Assembly (NCBI RefSeq): GCF_028802875.1
Contig: NZ_JARAMP010000004.1
Coordinates: 1 to 64,000, forward strand
Direction: 5' to 3'
DNA length: 64,000 nt
From: Seohaeicola sp024304985
Lineage (GTDB): Bacteria > Pseudomonadota > Alphaproteobacteria > Rhodobacterales > Rhodobacteraceae
Shown here: piece after piece, positions 52,427 through 61,441 of the stretch
How the letters are laid out: every line of letters begins with the position of its first letter
Numbering within the stretch: the stretch's first letter is position 1
The notes under the pieces: model-generated
Databases searched by the model: none
What the model was told of the DNA's origin: nothing
The model's input: only the letters and a program-made list of their open reading frames with translations
Position numbers and translations under genes: made by a program

Positions 52427-53011
52427 ATGTACGAAGTCATCGGCGGCACCCAAAGCCGCGCATTCCGTGTGATGTGGATGCTGGAGGAGCTGGACCAGCC
52501 CTACACCCACACCGCCGTCAAACCCCACAGCCCCGAGGCGCTGGCCGCCAATCCCTCGGGCAAGATCCCCGCGCTGCGCGATGGTGATGCGCTACTGACC
52601 GATTCGACCGCGATCCTCACCTATCTGGCCGACAAGCACGGCAAGCTGACCTTCCCCGCTGGCACGATCCAGCGCGCCCGGCAGGACGGCATGACCCATA
52701 TGGTGCTTGATGAACTCGACGCCGTCCTCTGGACCGCCGCCCGCCACAGCTTCATCCTCCCCGAGGAAAAACGCGTGCCCGCCGTCAAGGACAGCCTGAA
52801 ATGGGAATTCTCGCGCAATATCGCGCGGCTGGCCGATGCGATGGACGGCCCCTTCCTGATGGGCGACACCATGACCATCGCCGATATCATCGCCGCCCAT
52901 TGCCTCAACTGGGCCTACAGCGCCAAGTTCGAGATCGACCAGCCGAAACTGCTGGCCTATGCCAAGGTCATGCGCAGCCGCGACGCCTTCAAACGCGCCG
53001 CCGCCAAGTGA
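52427..53011 (+). CDS. Glutathione S-transferase family protein
   Basis: A 194-residue protein with the N-terminal thioredoxin-like GST domain (SRAFRVMWMLEELDQPYTH, SGKIPALRDGDALLTDSTAIL, split) and an all-helical C-terminal domain (FLMGDTMTIADIIAAHCL). Serine in GGTQSRAF could serve as the catalytic residue. The substrate is unknown. AGGGAGAGAG lies before the start. Confidence 0.92.
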   Translation: MYEVIGGTQSRAFRVMWMLEELDQPYTHTAVKPHSPEALAANPSGKIPALRDGDALLTDSTAILTYLADKHGKLTFPAGTIQRARQDGMTHMVLDELDAVLWTAARHSFILPEEKRVPAVKDSLKWEFSRNIARLADAMDGPFLMGDTMTIADIIAAHCLNWAYSAKFEIDQPKLLAYAKVMRSRDAFKRAAAK

Positions 53012-53019
53012 CTGCCGGG

Positions 53020-54201
53020 TCAGGGGGCCTCGGCCCCCTGCACCCATGACGCCGCGTGCCGCCCGGCCCATAGCCCTGTCGCCAGCGCCCCGCTGATCAG
53101 ATAGCCACCCGTGGGCGCCTCCCAATCCAGCATCTCGCCCGCCGCAAAGACCCCCGGCATCGCGCGGATCATCAAGCCGTCATCCAGCGCCGCCAACCTG
53201 ATTCCCCCTGCCGTGGAAATCGCCTCATCCATCGGGCGCGGCCCCTGATGCGGCACGGCCAGCGCCTTGATCCGCGCCGCCAACGCCCCCGCTTCCTGCG
53301 GCAAAGGCTGGCCAAACTCCATCAACAGCGCCAGCTTCACCGGGTCCAGCCGCAGGACCTTGCGCAGATGATTGCTCCAACTCGCCTTGCCGCGCGGCCG
53401 CGCCAGCCGTTCTCCCACCTGCTGCACGCTCATATCCGGCATCAGGTCCAGCACCAGTCCCGCCCCCTCGCGCAGGGCGCGCGACACGGCATAGATCCCG
53501 CCACCTTCGATCCCGCGCGCCGACAGGACGATCTCGCCGCGTGACACCTGCCCGCCCGCATGCAGCGCGATCCCTTTCACGGGTTGCCCCAGATGCCGCG
53601 CGATATGCGCCGACCATGGCACGACAAATCCCATATTCGCAGGCTGAAACGGCGCCAGCGGAACGCCCGCCAAAAGCCCGGCCCAAGCGCCGTCCGATCC
53701 CAGCCGCGCCCAACTTGCCCCGCCGCAGGCCAGCACGGTCACATCAGGACGCATCACCTGCACGCCCTCCGGCGTGTCGAAACGGAGCCCGTCCTCGATC
53801 CCGATCCAACGCCACCGCGTGCGGATCTCAACCCCCAACCCCGCCAGACGCGCCAACCACGCCCGCACCAAAGGCGAGGCTTTCATGGCAACCGGAAACA
53901 CCCGCCCCGAGGATCCCGTGAACACCTCTTGCCCCAACCCGCGCGCCCAATCCTGCACCGCATCGGGTCCAAAGGCGGCCAAAACGGGGCGCAAGACCGG
54001 ACCCGCCTCGGCATAGGCCGCGACGAAAGCATCAATCCCTTCATCCTTGGTGATGTTCAGCCCGGATTTCCCCGCCATCAGGAACTTGCGCCCGACCGAC
54101 GGCTTCGCCTCGGCCACGACGACGCGCAGCCCGGCCCGTGCCAGCGCCTCGGCCGCCATCAGACCCGCCGGCCCCGCCCCGATCACCAAAGCCTCGCTCA
54201 T
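53020..54201 (-). CDS. YhiN/HI0933-type FAD-dependent oxidoreductase
   Basis: A 393-residue flavoprotein starting at ATG 54201. The dinucleotide fold is ALVIGAGPAGLMAAEAL, followed by VGRKFLMAGKSGLNIT and the C-terminal TAGGIRLAALDDGLMIRAMPGVFAAGEMLDWEAPTGGY region, all split. It belongs to the HI0933/YhiN family, whose reaction is not established. It is divergent from the HNH gene across 44 bases. Confidence 0.9.
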   Translation of the reverse strand: MSEALVIGAGPAGLMAAEALARAGLRVVVAEAKPSVGRKFLMAGKSGLNITKDEGIDAFVAAYAEAGPVLRPVLAAFGPDAVQDWARGLGQEVFTGSSGRVFPVAMKASPLVRAWLARLAGLGVEIRTRWRWIGIEDGLRFDTPEGVQVMRPDVTVLACGGASWARLGSDGAWAGLLAGVPLAPFQPANMGFVVPWSAHIARHLGQPVKGIALHAGGQVSRGEIVLSARGIEGGGIYAVSRALREGAGLVLDLMPDMSVQQVGERLARPRGKASWSNHLRKVLRLDPVKLALLMEFGQPLPQEAGALAARIKALAVPHQGPRPMDEAISTAGGIRLAALDDGLMIRAMPGVFAAGEMLDWEAPTGGYLISGALATGLWAGRHAASWVQGAEAP

Positions 54202-54245
54202 TGCCACCCTTGCCTTTGCCCGCGCATATCCCATCCTTGCAGGTC

Positions 54246-54548
54246 ATGGATGCCAGCGACACCCCGATCTGCCCGCTTTGCCTGCGCCCGATCCCGGCCG
54301 ATGTGCCGCAATCGGCCCATCACCTGATCCCCAAGCTCAAGGGCGGCAAAGGCGGCCCGACCGTGCTGTTGCATCACATCTGCCACAAGGAAATCCACGC
54401 CACGCTTACGGAATCCGAACTGGCCCGCAGCTTCAACACGGTTGATGCGCTGCGCGCCCATCCCCGCCTCGCCCGCTTCGCCGACTGGATCGCCAAACGC
54501 CCGCCCGGCTTCCTCTCCCGCAGCCCCGGATCACGCCGCAAACGCTAG
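54246..54548 (+). CDS. Small HNH endonuclease-type protein
   Basis: A 100-residue protein starting at ATG 54246. CPLC near the N-terminus and SAHHLIPKLKGGKGGP...HHICHKEIH make a beta-beta-alpha metal HNH fold with a likely structural zinc. The C-terminus is basic. Such small HNH proteins are common in chromosomes and have no proven role; nothing here links it to a phage or a restriction system. Confidence 0.85.
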   Translation: MDASDTPICPLCLRPIPADVPQSAHHLIPKLKGGKGGPTVLLHHICHKEIHATLTESELARSFNTVDALRAHPRLARFADWIAKRPPGFLSRSPGSRRKR

Positions 54549-54556
54549 GCCGCTTG

Positions 54557-54578
54557 CTTCTTCTTGCTCCAAATATCC
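54557..54578 (+). repeat. Short extragenic repeat, copy 7 (ATATCC type)
   Basis: CTTCTTCTTGC then TCC then AAATATCC, nine bases after the HNH stop, between convergent genes. Confidence 0.6.
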
Positions 54579-54595
54579 AAGTCCGACGACTGCCC

Positions 54596-55204
54596 TCAGC
54601 GGCACATCGCCTTGATCGTGCTGGCAAAATCCGGCTTCGCCGCCAAAGTGTCAGCCCCGATGGACCGCGCCACCTCGATCAAGGCAACATCCTCGACGAT
54701 CCGGTCGATCAGACCATAGGACAGCGCCTCATCCGCCGTGATCTTCTGCCCGCCCATCAGGATCAGCTTGGTCCGCGCCGGTCCGATCAGCGCCGCCATA
54801 CGACCGGGGTCCGAAGGTTGCGGCAGAAATCCCAGTTTCATCACCGGATAGAAGAACTTCGCATCCGGCACCGCGATCCGCAGATCGCAGGCCAGCGCCA
54901 TGCCCATGGCGCCCCCCGCCAGCGTGCCATTCAACGCGGCGATGGACAGGCCCGGCAAGGCGGCAATGGCCCCCGACAGCCGTTCCCACAGGGGGCTTGT
55001 CGCCAACCCCGCCCGCGCCGCCTCAAGATCCGCGCCTGCGCTGAACACCCGGCCTGTCCCGGTCAGGATCAGCACCCGCGCCTCCTGCGCTTCCTCTGCG
55101 ATCTCGCACAGCCGCTCCAGCATGGCGGCGGTCAGGGAATTGGCCTTGTCGGGCCGGTTGATCGTGACGGTCCACAGCCCGTCCTCCTTGGTCAGGTCGA
55201 TCAT
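54596..55204 (-). CDS. Enoyl-CoA hydratase/isomerase family protein
   Basis: A 202-residue crotonase-fold protein, shorter than the usual 255-270 residues because the C-terminal trimerisation helices are reduced. SAGADLEAARAG and ALNGTLAGGAMGMALACDLRI, split, form the CoA-binding oxyanion hole. The substrate is unknown. It overlaps the SDR gene stop by four bases and is likely co-translated with it. Confidence 0.88.
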   Translation of the reverse strand: MIDLTKEDGLWTVTINRPDKANSLTAAMLERLCEIAEEAQEARVLILTGTGRVFSAGADLEAARAGLATSPLWERLSGAIAALPGLSIAALNGTLAGGAMGMALACDLRIAVPDAKFFYPVMKLGFLPQPSDPGRMAALIGPARTKLILMGGQKITADEALSYGLIDRIVEDVALIEVARSIGADTLAAKPDFASTIKAMCR

Positions 55205-55953
55205 ATCAGCCCCACCCGGCGGCGAATCCCCTCATCACGCAACGAAATCTCGCGCCCCAGCCAGTCATCGGCATCGCTTGAGCACATCCACATCAACGCC
55301 CGCGCGGGCCAGTCTGCGGGGATGTGATCCTCCCATTCCAGCTTGGCGATCGGCCCCACGCCGCTGGCCTTGATCACCCGCTGCATATCTGTCGCCACCG
55401 TGCCCGGTGACAGGCCCATCACCCGTACACCCGCGCTGCCCGCTTCCAGATGCGCGCAGGATGTCAGCATCGCCGCCCCCGCCTTGGACGCGCAATAGCC
55501 GCTCCACCCTTCCAGCGGGTTATGCGCCGCCCCGGAACTGATCGTGATGATCGTGCCGCCGCCCTGCGCCTGCATCACCGGCAGCGCCGCGCGCATCCCG
55601 TGAAACACGCCCTTAAGGTTGATATCAATCGCACGCCCCCAGTCGTCCGCATCCGCCGCATCCAGACGCGCAATCGGCTCGATCACTCCCGCATTCCCGA
55701 TCAGCACATCCAATCGCCCGAACTGCGCCACCGCCAGATCAACCGCCGCCTGCACCTGCGCCATATCGGTCACGTCACAGCCCACGCCCACCGCCTGCGC
55801 GCCGATCTCTGCGGCAATCCGGCCCACGGCACCCGCATCACGCGCCGCAAGCACCACATTGGCCCCGGCCGCCGCAAAGGTGCGCGCCGCCGCTTCCCCG
55901 ATCCCACGGCTTGCGCCGGTGATCAGGACTGTCTTCCCCATGATCGCGTTCAT
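55201..55953 (-). CDS. Short-chain dehydrogenase/reductase
   Basis: A 250-residue SDR starting at ATG 55953. The cofactor motif TGASRGIGEA (residues 13-22) suggests NADP(H), and the catalytic set is serine in TISSGAAH and YCASKAG. NAG in IGNAGV is kept. Together with the overlapping enoyl-CoA hydratase it may act in fatty-acyl or aromatic-acid metabolism; this is inference. Confidence 0.92.
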   Translation of the reverse strand: MNAIMGKTVLITGASRGIGEAAARTFAAAGANVVLAARDAGAVGRIAAEIGAQAVGVGCDVTDMAQVQAAVDLAVAQFGRLDVLIGNAGVIEPIARLDAADADDWGRAIDINLKGVFHGMRAALPVMQAQGGGTIITISSGAAHNPLEGWSGYCASKAGAAMLTSCAHLEAGSAGVRVMGLSPGTVATDMQRVIKASGVGPIAKLEWEDHIPADWPARALMWMCSSDADDWLGREISLRDEGIRRRVGLI

Positions 55954-56078
55954 CCTGTCCTCATCCTGTTTTCCCCTTGGTAAACGGGTCAATTCACGGG
56001 GTCCAGCGCCAAGAGGTCTTGACGCTTGGCCAGCATCCGTCACACTGCGCGCCGCATAGTCGCGGAAAGGTTGACAAC

Positions 56079-57599
56079 ATGAGTTTCTGGTCTCGCCACC
56101 TGGGCAGCAGCGCCATCGCAATTTTCATCACCGGGTCGGCAGCTTGGGCCGACGTGACCGCCGAGCAGGTCTGGTCCGATTTCAAAACCTATCTTGAAGA
56201 CTTCGGCTATACTGTCGCCGGGACCGAACAGGCTTCGGGCGGCACGGTCACTGTGACCGGGCTGAACCTGACCATGGACAGCCCGCAGGACGGCACCACC
56301 GCCAGCCTCGTCATGGACAGCCTCTCCTTTGCCGAAACCGGCGACGGGCGCGTGCGCGTCACGATGCCCGACCGGATGCCGCTGGCCTTCTCCGTCACCC
56401 CCCCCGACACCGAGGGCGAGGATGTCTCCGGCACCGTGGACTATACCCAGCAGGGTTTCGCCATGGTCGTGTCGGGCGATCCCGACAACATGGTCTATAC
56501 CTACGAAGCTGCCCAGATGGCCTTTGCCCTGACCAGCATGATCGTGGACGGGCAGGCCATCGCGATCGACGAAGCCGTGATGCGCATGACCGGCATTTCC
56601 GGTGAAAGCACAGTGACCGGCACCGATCTGCGCACATCAGCCCAGACCATGACCGCAGCGGCGCTGGACTATGTGCTGGACATGGCCAACCCCGAGGATC
56701 CCACGGGCCGCATTTCGCTGACCGGCGGCCTGAAGAACATCGGCTTCGACGGCACCCTCAGCGTGCCGGCCGAAGCGGATATGAACGATCTGCCCGCAGC
56801 CATGCGCGCGGGCTTTGCCGTGGACGGCGGCTACACCTACGAGGGCGGCTCCTCAGACATTTCCGTCACCGGACAGGGCCAGACATTCGAAGCCAACACC
56901 AGCTCCGACGCGGGTCGCCTGACCGTGAAGATGGACGGAACCCAGATTGCCTATTCCGGCGAAGCAACTGGCGTCGCCATGAACTATTCCGGGTCCGAAA
57001 TCCCGCTGCCGATCACGCTGGGCATGGGCAAGGCCGGGTTCAACATGCTCTTCCCCATAAGCCAGACCGAAGAGCCCACCGATTTCGGCCTCGGCCTGAC
57101 GCTGGCCGATGTCACGGTGTCCGATGCGATCTGGGGCATGGTCGATCCCGCCGGGCAACTGCCGCGCGATCCGGCCACCATCGACATCAACCTCACCGGC
57201 AAGGCCCGCGTGACGCAGGACATCATGGATGAACAGGCGATGATGGCCGCAACCACACCGCCCGGAGAATTGCACGCCCTGACGGTCAACGTGCTCACGC
57301 TGGCCATTGCCGGGGCGCGGCTGACCGGGCAGGGCGATTTCACCTTCGACAACACCGACCTGACCACCTTCGACGGCATGCCCCGTCCCGAAGGCGCGCT
57401 TGATCTGGAACTGACAGGCGGCAATACCCTGCTCGACACGCTGGTCGCCATGGGCCTCCTGCCCGAGGAACAGGCCATGGGCGCGCGCATGATGCTGGGC
57501 CTCTTCGCCCGGCCCGGCACCGGCCCGGACAGCCTGACCTCGCGGATCGAGATCAACGGCGAGGGTCAGGTTCTGGCCAACGGTCAACGCCTGCGCTGA
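56079..57599 (+). CDS. DUF2125 secreted protein
   Basis: A 506-residue protein starting at ATG 56079 (GGAAAGG upstream) with a signal peptide (SSAIAIFITGSAAWA). The body is beta-rich with many G, T and D and no catalytic motif I recognise; it fits DUF2125 (AsmA-like periplasmic proteins of alphaproteobacteria). Function unknown. A strong hairpin follows. Confidence 0.78.
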   Translation: MSFWSRHLGSSAIAIFITGSAAWADVTAEQVWSDFKTYLEDFGYTVAGTEQASGGTVTVTGLNLTMDSPQDGTTASLVMDSLSFAETGDGRVRVTMPDRMPLAFSVTPPDTEGEDVSGTVDYTQQGFAMVVSGDPDNMVYTYEAAQMAFALTSMIVDGQAIAIDEAVMRMTGISGESTVTGTDLRTSAQTMTAAALDYVLDMANPEDPTGRISLTGGLKNIGFDGTLSVPAEADMNDLPAAMRAGFAVDGGYTYEGGSSDISVTGQGQTFEANTSSDAGRLTVKMDGTQIAYSGEATGVAMNYSGSEIPLPITLGMGKAGFNMLFPISQTEEPTDFGLGLTLADVTVSDAIWGMVDPAGQLPRDPATIDINLTGKARVTQDIMDEQAMMAATTPPGELHALTVNVLTLAIAGARLTGQGDFTFDNTDLTTFDGMPRPEGALDLELTGGNTLLDTLVAMGLLPEEQAMGARMMLGLFARPGTGPDSLTSRIEINGEGQVLANGQRLR

Positions 57600-57621
57600 T
57601 CCGACATCGCAATCCGACAAG

Positions 57622-57656
57622 ACCGGGGCCGCAGGCATATCGCTGGCGGCCCCGGT
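57622..57656. terminator. Strong GC hairpin after the DUF2125 gene
   Basis: ACCGGGGCCGC pairs perfectly (11 bp) with GCGGCCCCGGT around a 13-base loop, 23 bases past the stop. There is no good T-run, so it may be a factor-assisted terminator or processing stem. Confidence 0.55.
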
Positions 57657-57740
57657 TGCGTGTCAGCCAGACTGCGACGGCTGCGCCCTTGCGTATCCCG
57701 GCCCCTCGGCCTACCTCACACCCAGCAAGGAGACCCATTC

Positions 57741-59090
57741 ATGACCACCGCCCCTCTGGAAACCCTGACCGCCGCCCTGCTGGATGCGGCGCGCCGCGCA
57801 GGGGCCGATGCCGCCGATGCGATGGCGGTGCAGGGCACCTCGGTCGCCATCGACATCCGCGGCGGTGTGCTGGAACAGGCCGAACGCGCCGAAGGGATCG
57901 ACCTTGGGCTGCGCGTCATGGTGGGACAGCGGCAGGCCAATGTCTCGGCCTCGGACACCAACCCTGCCACGCTGGCCGCCATGGCGGAACGCGCCGTGGC
58001 GATGGCGCGCGAGGCACCGCTTGATCCCACGATCGGACTGGCCGAACCGTCACAGCTCGCCCGCGACTGGAACATCGCCGCGCTGGAAATGTGCGACCCC
58101 ACGCCTGAACCCGACCCCGCCACGCTGCAAGAAGACGCCGCCCGCGCCGAAGCGGCCGCCCTGTCCGTGCAAGGCGTCAGCAAGGTGGATTCCGCCAGTG
58201 CCGCCTACGGTCTGCGTCATGTGCATCTGGCCGCCACCAACGGCTTCTCGGCAGGCTATTCCCGCTCGGACAGGGCCATAAGCTGTGTCGCCATCACCGG
58301 CAGCGGCACCGGAATGGAACGCGACTATGATGGCGACATGCGGATCTTCCAGTCCGATCTGCGCAGCCCCGAGGATGTGGGACAGACCGCCGGACAACGC
58401 GCCGTGGAACGTATCGGGTCGCGCCGCCCCAAGACAGGCACCTATCCGGTGATCTTTGACGAGCGGATCTCCTCGTCCCTCATCGGGCATCTGCTGGCCG
58501 CGATCAACGGCAATTCCATCGCGCGCGGCGCGTCATGGCTGCTGAATGCTTTGGGCCAGCCCGTCCTGCCCGACCATCTGTCGCTGATCGAGGATCCGCT
58601 GCGCCCCCGCGCCACCGCCTCGCGTCCCTTCGATGCCGAAGGTCTGCCCACCCAGCGCCGCGCCATCGTTGAAAACGGCATCCTGACCGGCTGGACGCTG
58701 GATCTGGCCACCGCCCGCAAGCTGGGGATGCAATCCACCGCCAACGCCGCGCGCGGCACCTCCGCGCCGCCCTCGCCCTCGAACTGGAACGTGGCGCTGA
58801 CACCGGGCAGCGCCAGTCGCGCCGATCTGATCCGCGACATGGGCACCGGGCTTCTGGTCACCTCGATGATCGGCTCGACGATCAACCCCAATACGGGCGA
58901 CTATTCCCGCGGGGCCTCCGGCCTCTGGATCGAGAACGGGCAGATCGCCTATCCGGTCAACGAATGCACCATAGCGGGAAACCTGCGCGACATGCTGCGC
59001 CGGATCATCCCGGCCAATGACGCGCGAGCGCATCTCAGCCGCGTCGTGCCCTCGCTTCTGGTCGAAGGGATGACCCTTGCCGGCGACTGA
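57741..59090 (+). CDS. pmbA: TldD/PmbA family metalloprotease subunit
   Basis: A 449-residue protein starting at ATG 57741 (AAGGAGA upstream). DIRGGVLEQAERAEGIDLGLRV and the C-terminal SGLWIENGQIAYPVNECTIAGNLRDML, split, are the TldD/PmbA signature. The lack of an HExxxH motif marks it as PmbA/TldE rather than TldD. With TldD this family matures modified peptides such as microcins. It overlaps the next gene by 14 bases. Confidence 0.92.
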   Translation: MTTAPLETLTAALLDAARRAGADAADAMAVQGTSVAIDIRGGVLEQAERAEGIDLGLRVMVGQRQANVSASDTNPATLAAMAERAVAMAREAPLDPTIGLAEPSQLARDWNIAALEMCDPTPEPDPATLQEDAARAEAAALSVQGVSKVDSASAAYGLRHVHLAATNGFSAGYSRSDRAISCVAITGSGTGMERDYDGDMRIFQSDLRSPEDVGQTAGQRAVERIGSRRPKTGTYPVIFDERISSSLIGHLLAAINGNSIARGASWLLNALGQPVLPDHLSLIEDPLRPRATASRPFDAEGLPTQRRAIVENGILTGWTLDLATARKLGMQSTANAARGTSAPPSPSNWNVALTPGSASRADLIRDMGTGLLVTSMIGSTINPNTGDYSRGASGLWIENGQIAYPVNECTIAGNLRDMLRRIIPANDARAHLSRVVPSLLVEGMTLAGD

Positions 59091-59865
59091 TCTCGATCTT
59101 CTGATCAGCGCCGCGCAAGATGCGGGCCGGCTTGCCACAAGCTACAGCGGCCCCACCGCCCAGCGCTGGGACAAGGCTGGCGAGGCTGGCCCCGTGACCG
59201 AGGCCGATCTGGCCGTCGACGCCATGCTGCGCGAACGCCTCACCTCCGCCCGCCCCGACTACGGCTGGCTGTCCGAGGAAACGCCCGACACCGCCGACCG
59301 CCTGACCCGCCGCCGCACCTTCATCGTGGACCCGATCGACGGCACCCGCAGCTTCATCGAAGGCGCCCCCACATGGGCCCATTCGCTGGCCGTGGCCGAA
59401 GATGGCGTGATCACCGCCGCCGTCGTGTTCCTGCCGCTCAAGCACAAGCTCTACAGCGCCGCCGCAGGCATGGGTGCCCATCTCAACGACAGCCCGATCC
59501 GCGTGTCGGATCAGCAGACCCTGGCAGGGGCCACCGTGCTGGCCACCAAGCCTGTCTACGATCCCGTAAACTGGCGCGGCCGCGACGTGCCGCATCTGGT
59601 GCGCCATCACCGTCCCTCGCTGGCCTACCGCCTGTCTCTGGTGGCCGAGGGCCGCTTCGACGCGATGGTCACCCTGCGGCCCAGCTGGGAATGGGACATC
59701 GCCGCAGGCGCCCTGATCCTGTCCGAGGCCGGGGCCCACACCACCGACCGCACCGGCACCGCCCTGCGTTTCAACAACCCGCACCCGCAGGTCAACGGCG
59801 TGCTGGCAGCAGGTGCCGCGCTGCACAAGGCCCTCTCCGGCCGCCTCGCGCCCTGGCCCGTCTAG
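59077..59865 (+). CDS. cysQ: 3'(2'),5'-bisphosphate nucleotidase / inositol monophosphatase family
   Basis: A 262-residue Mg-dependent phosphatase with a TTG start (GAAGGGA upstream). The metal motifs are WLSEE (E68) and DPIDGTRSF (85-93), and WEWDIAAGALILSEAG ends the fold. This arrangement fits CysQ, which removes PAP from sulfate assimilation, though an inositol-phosphatase role cannot be excluded. The overlap with pmbA suggests coupled translation. Confidence 0.85.
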   Translation: MPATDLDLLISAAQDAGRLATSYSGPTAQRWDKAGEAGPVTEADLAVDAMLRERLTSARPDYGWLSEETPDTADRLTRRRTFIVDPIDGTRSFIEGAPTWAHSLAVAEDGVITAAVVFLPLKHKLYSAAAGMGAHLNDSPIRVSDQQTLAGATVLATKPVYDPVNWRGRDVPHLVRHHRPSLAYRLSLVAEGRFDAMVTLRPSWEWDIAAGALILSEAGAHTTDRTGTALRFNNPHPQVNGVLAAGAALHKALSGRLAPWPV

Positions 59866-59956
59866 CCGCCCGCAGCACAGGCGGACAGCGGCGTCGCGGC
59901 TTGCGGCCATGGGGCAGACACCTTACCTTGCGCGCAAACCCCGAAGGGAGAAACCG

Positions 59957-60199
59957 ATGACCCAACGCCTGCATCTTGTCTTTGGCGGAGAGCTGACCCA
60001 TTCCGGCTCGACCGAATTCCGTGACACCGCCAACCTGCATATCGTCGGCATCTTCGCCGACTACGCCAGCGCCTACCGCGCCTGGAAGGCCGAAGCGCAG
60101 CGCACCGTCGATGACGCCCATATGCGCTATTTCATCACCCATCTGCACCGGATGCTGGACGAGCAATCCGAAACCTCGCCGACGCGGGAGATCGGCTAG
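59957..60199 (+). CDS. DUF4170 small protein
   Basis: An 80-residue protein starting at ATG 59957 (GAAGGGAG upstream). LHLVFGGELTHSGSTEFRD and IFADYASAYRAWKAEAQRTVDDA, split, match DUF4170. It is regularly found before waaA in this order as I recall, and here is six bases upstream. Function unknown. Confidence 0.85.
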   Translation: MTQRLHLVFGGELTHSGSTEFRDTANLHIVGIFADYASAYRAWKAEAQRTVDDAHMRYFITHLHRMLDEQSETSPTREIG

Positions 60200-60205
60200 G
60201 ACCCC

Positions 60206-61441
60206 ATGCCGCGCTCTGTCAGCCTTTCTGCCTACCTGACCCTGGCCCGCAGCGCGCCGGGCCAAAGCCGCGCCGCCACACCCGTGGCGCGCACAGCGCC
60301 CCCCCGCCCGGAGGGAGAGCTGATCTGGGGCCACGCCACCACCGAAAGCCGCGCCGCCGCCTTGATCCAGATCACCACCCGCCTGCGCGCCCATCGCCCC
60401 GATCTGCATCTGCTCCTGACCCTTCCGCCCGATCTGCCCGCACCCGACGCAGTCAAACCCTTCATCATCCCGGTCACCGCCCCCGACGAAACGCCCCCGC
60501 TGATCGCGGCCTTTCTGGACCACTGGTCACCGGACCTCTGCCTCTGGGCCGGCGGACAACTGCGCCACGCGCTGATCAACGCCGCCGCAGACCGCAAGAT
60601 GCCGATGTATCTGATCGACGCCGATGAATCAGGCTTCGACACCAGCCGCTGGCGCTGGCTGCCCGACCTGACCAAGGTCACGCTGCGCCGGTTCGACAAG
60701 GTTCTGGCCAGCACCGGCAACGCCGCCAATCGCCTGCTGAAGCTGGGGGTTGCGGCGGCGGACATCACGATCACCGGCCCCCTGATGGAAGGCTGCGCCG
60801 CGCTGCCCTGCAATGACAAGGCCCGCGACAGGATGGCGCAAATGCTGGATGGGCGCCCGGTCTGGCTGGCCGCCATGGTGCAACCCGCCGAGGTGCCGAT
60901 CGTGGTCGCCGCCCACCGCGCCGCCCTGCGCAGCGCGCATCGCCGCCTGCTGATCCTCGTGCCGGACGATCCCGCCGAAGGCACGCCAATGACCGACGCC
61001 CTCCGGGCCGAGGGCTGGCGCGTGGCGCAATGGTCCAGGGACGAGACCCCGGACGAAGCCTGCCAGATCCTTGTCGCGGACACGCAGGGCGACATGGGGC
61101 TCTGGTATCGGCTGGCCTCGATCACCTTCATGGCCAGTTCGCTGGTCGCCGGGCATGGTGGCCAGGACCCGTTCGAACCCGCCGGGCTTGGCTCTGCCAT
61201 CCTCTATGGCCCGAATGTCAGCCGCCACATGATCACCTATACACGCCTGTCCAGCGCCGGCGCCGCCCGCCTCGTGCGCGATGCCGACACGATGGCCGCG
61301 GCCGTGACCCTGCTCACCGCCCCCGATCAGGCCGCCGCAATGGCCCATGCCGCATGGGACGTGACCACCGCCGGGGCCGAAGTCACCGACCGCGTGCTGG
61401 AACTGATTCAGGACACACTCGACCTCAAGGCCGCGTCGTGA
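60206..61441 (+). CDS. waaA: 3-deoxy-D-manno-octulosonic acid (Kdo) transferase, divergent
   Basis: A 411-residue GT-B enzyme that adds Kdo to lipid A. ELIWGHATTESRAA corresponds to the LIWFHAAS(V)GE block and PVWLAAMVQPAEVPIVVAAHR to the VWIAxSTHxGEE block of WaaA. Unlike E. coli WaaA it lacks the N-terminal membrane helix, and the central part is poorly conserved. Assignment is supported by the one-base overlap with lpxK. Confidence 0.78.
   Translation: MPRSVSLSAYLTLARSAPGQSRAATPVARTAPPRPEGELIWGHATTESRAAALIQITTRLRAHRPDLHLLLTLPPDLPAPDAVKPFIIPVTAPDETPPLIAAFLDHWSPDLCLWAGGQLRHALINAAADRKMPMYLIDADESGFDTSRWRWLPDLTKVTLRRFDKVLASTGNAANRLLKLGVAAADITITGPLMEGCAALPCNDKARDRMAQMLDGRPVWLAAMVQPAEVPIVVAAHRAALRSAHRRLLILVPDDPAEGTPMTDALRAEGWRVAQWSRDETPDEACQILVADTQGDMGLWYRLASITFMASSLVAGHGGQDPFEPAGLGSAILYGPNVSRHMITYTRLSSAGAARLVRDADTMAAAVTLLTAPDQAAAMAHAAWDVTTAGAEVTDRVLELIQDTLDLKAAS

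Noticed and set aside
54246..54548. HNH protein as part of a restriction or phage system
   Set aside because: It stands alone among housekeeping genes, has ordinary base composition, and no methyltransferase, specificity or phage gene is near.
57622..57656. Hairpin after the DUF2125 gene as a riboswitch for pmbA
   Set aside because: It is a single simple stem without alternative pairing or a known aptamer pattern; a terminator-like role is simpler.
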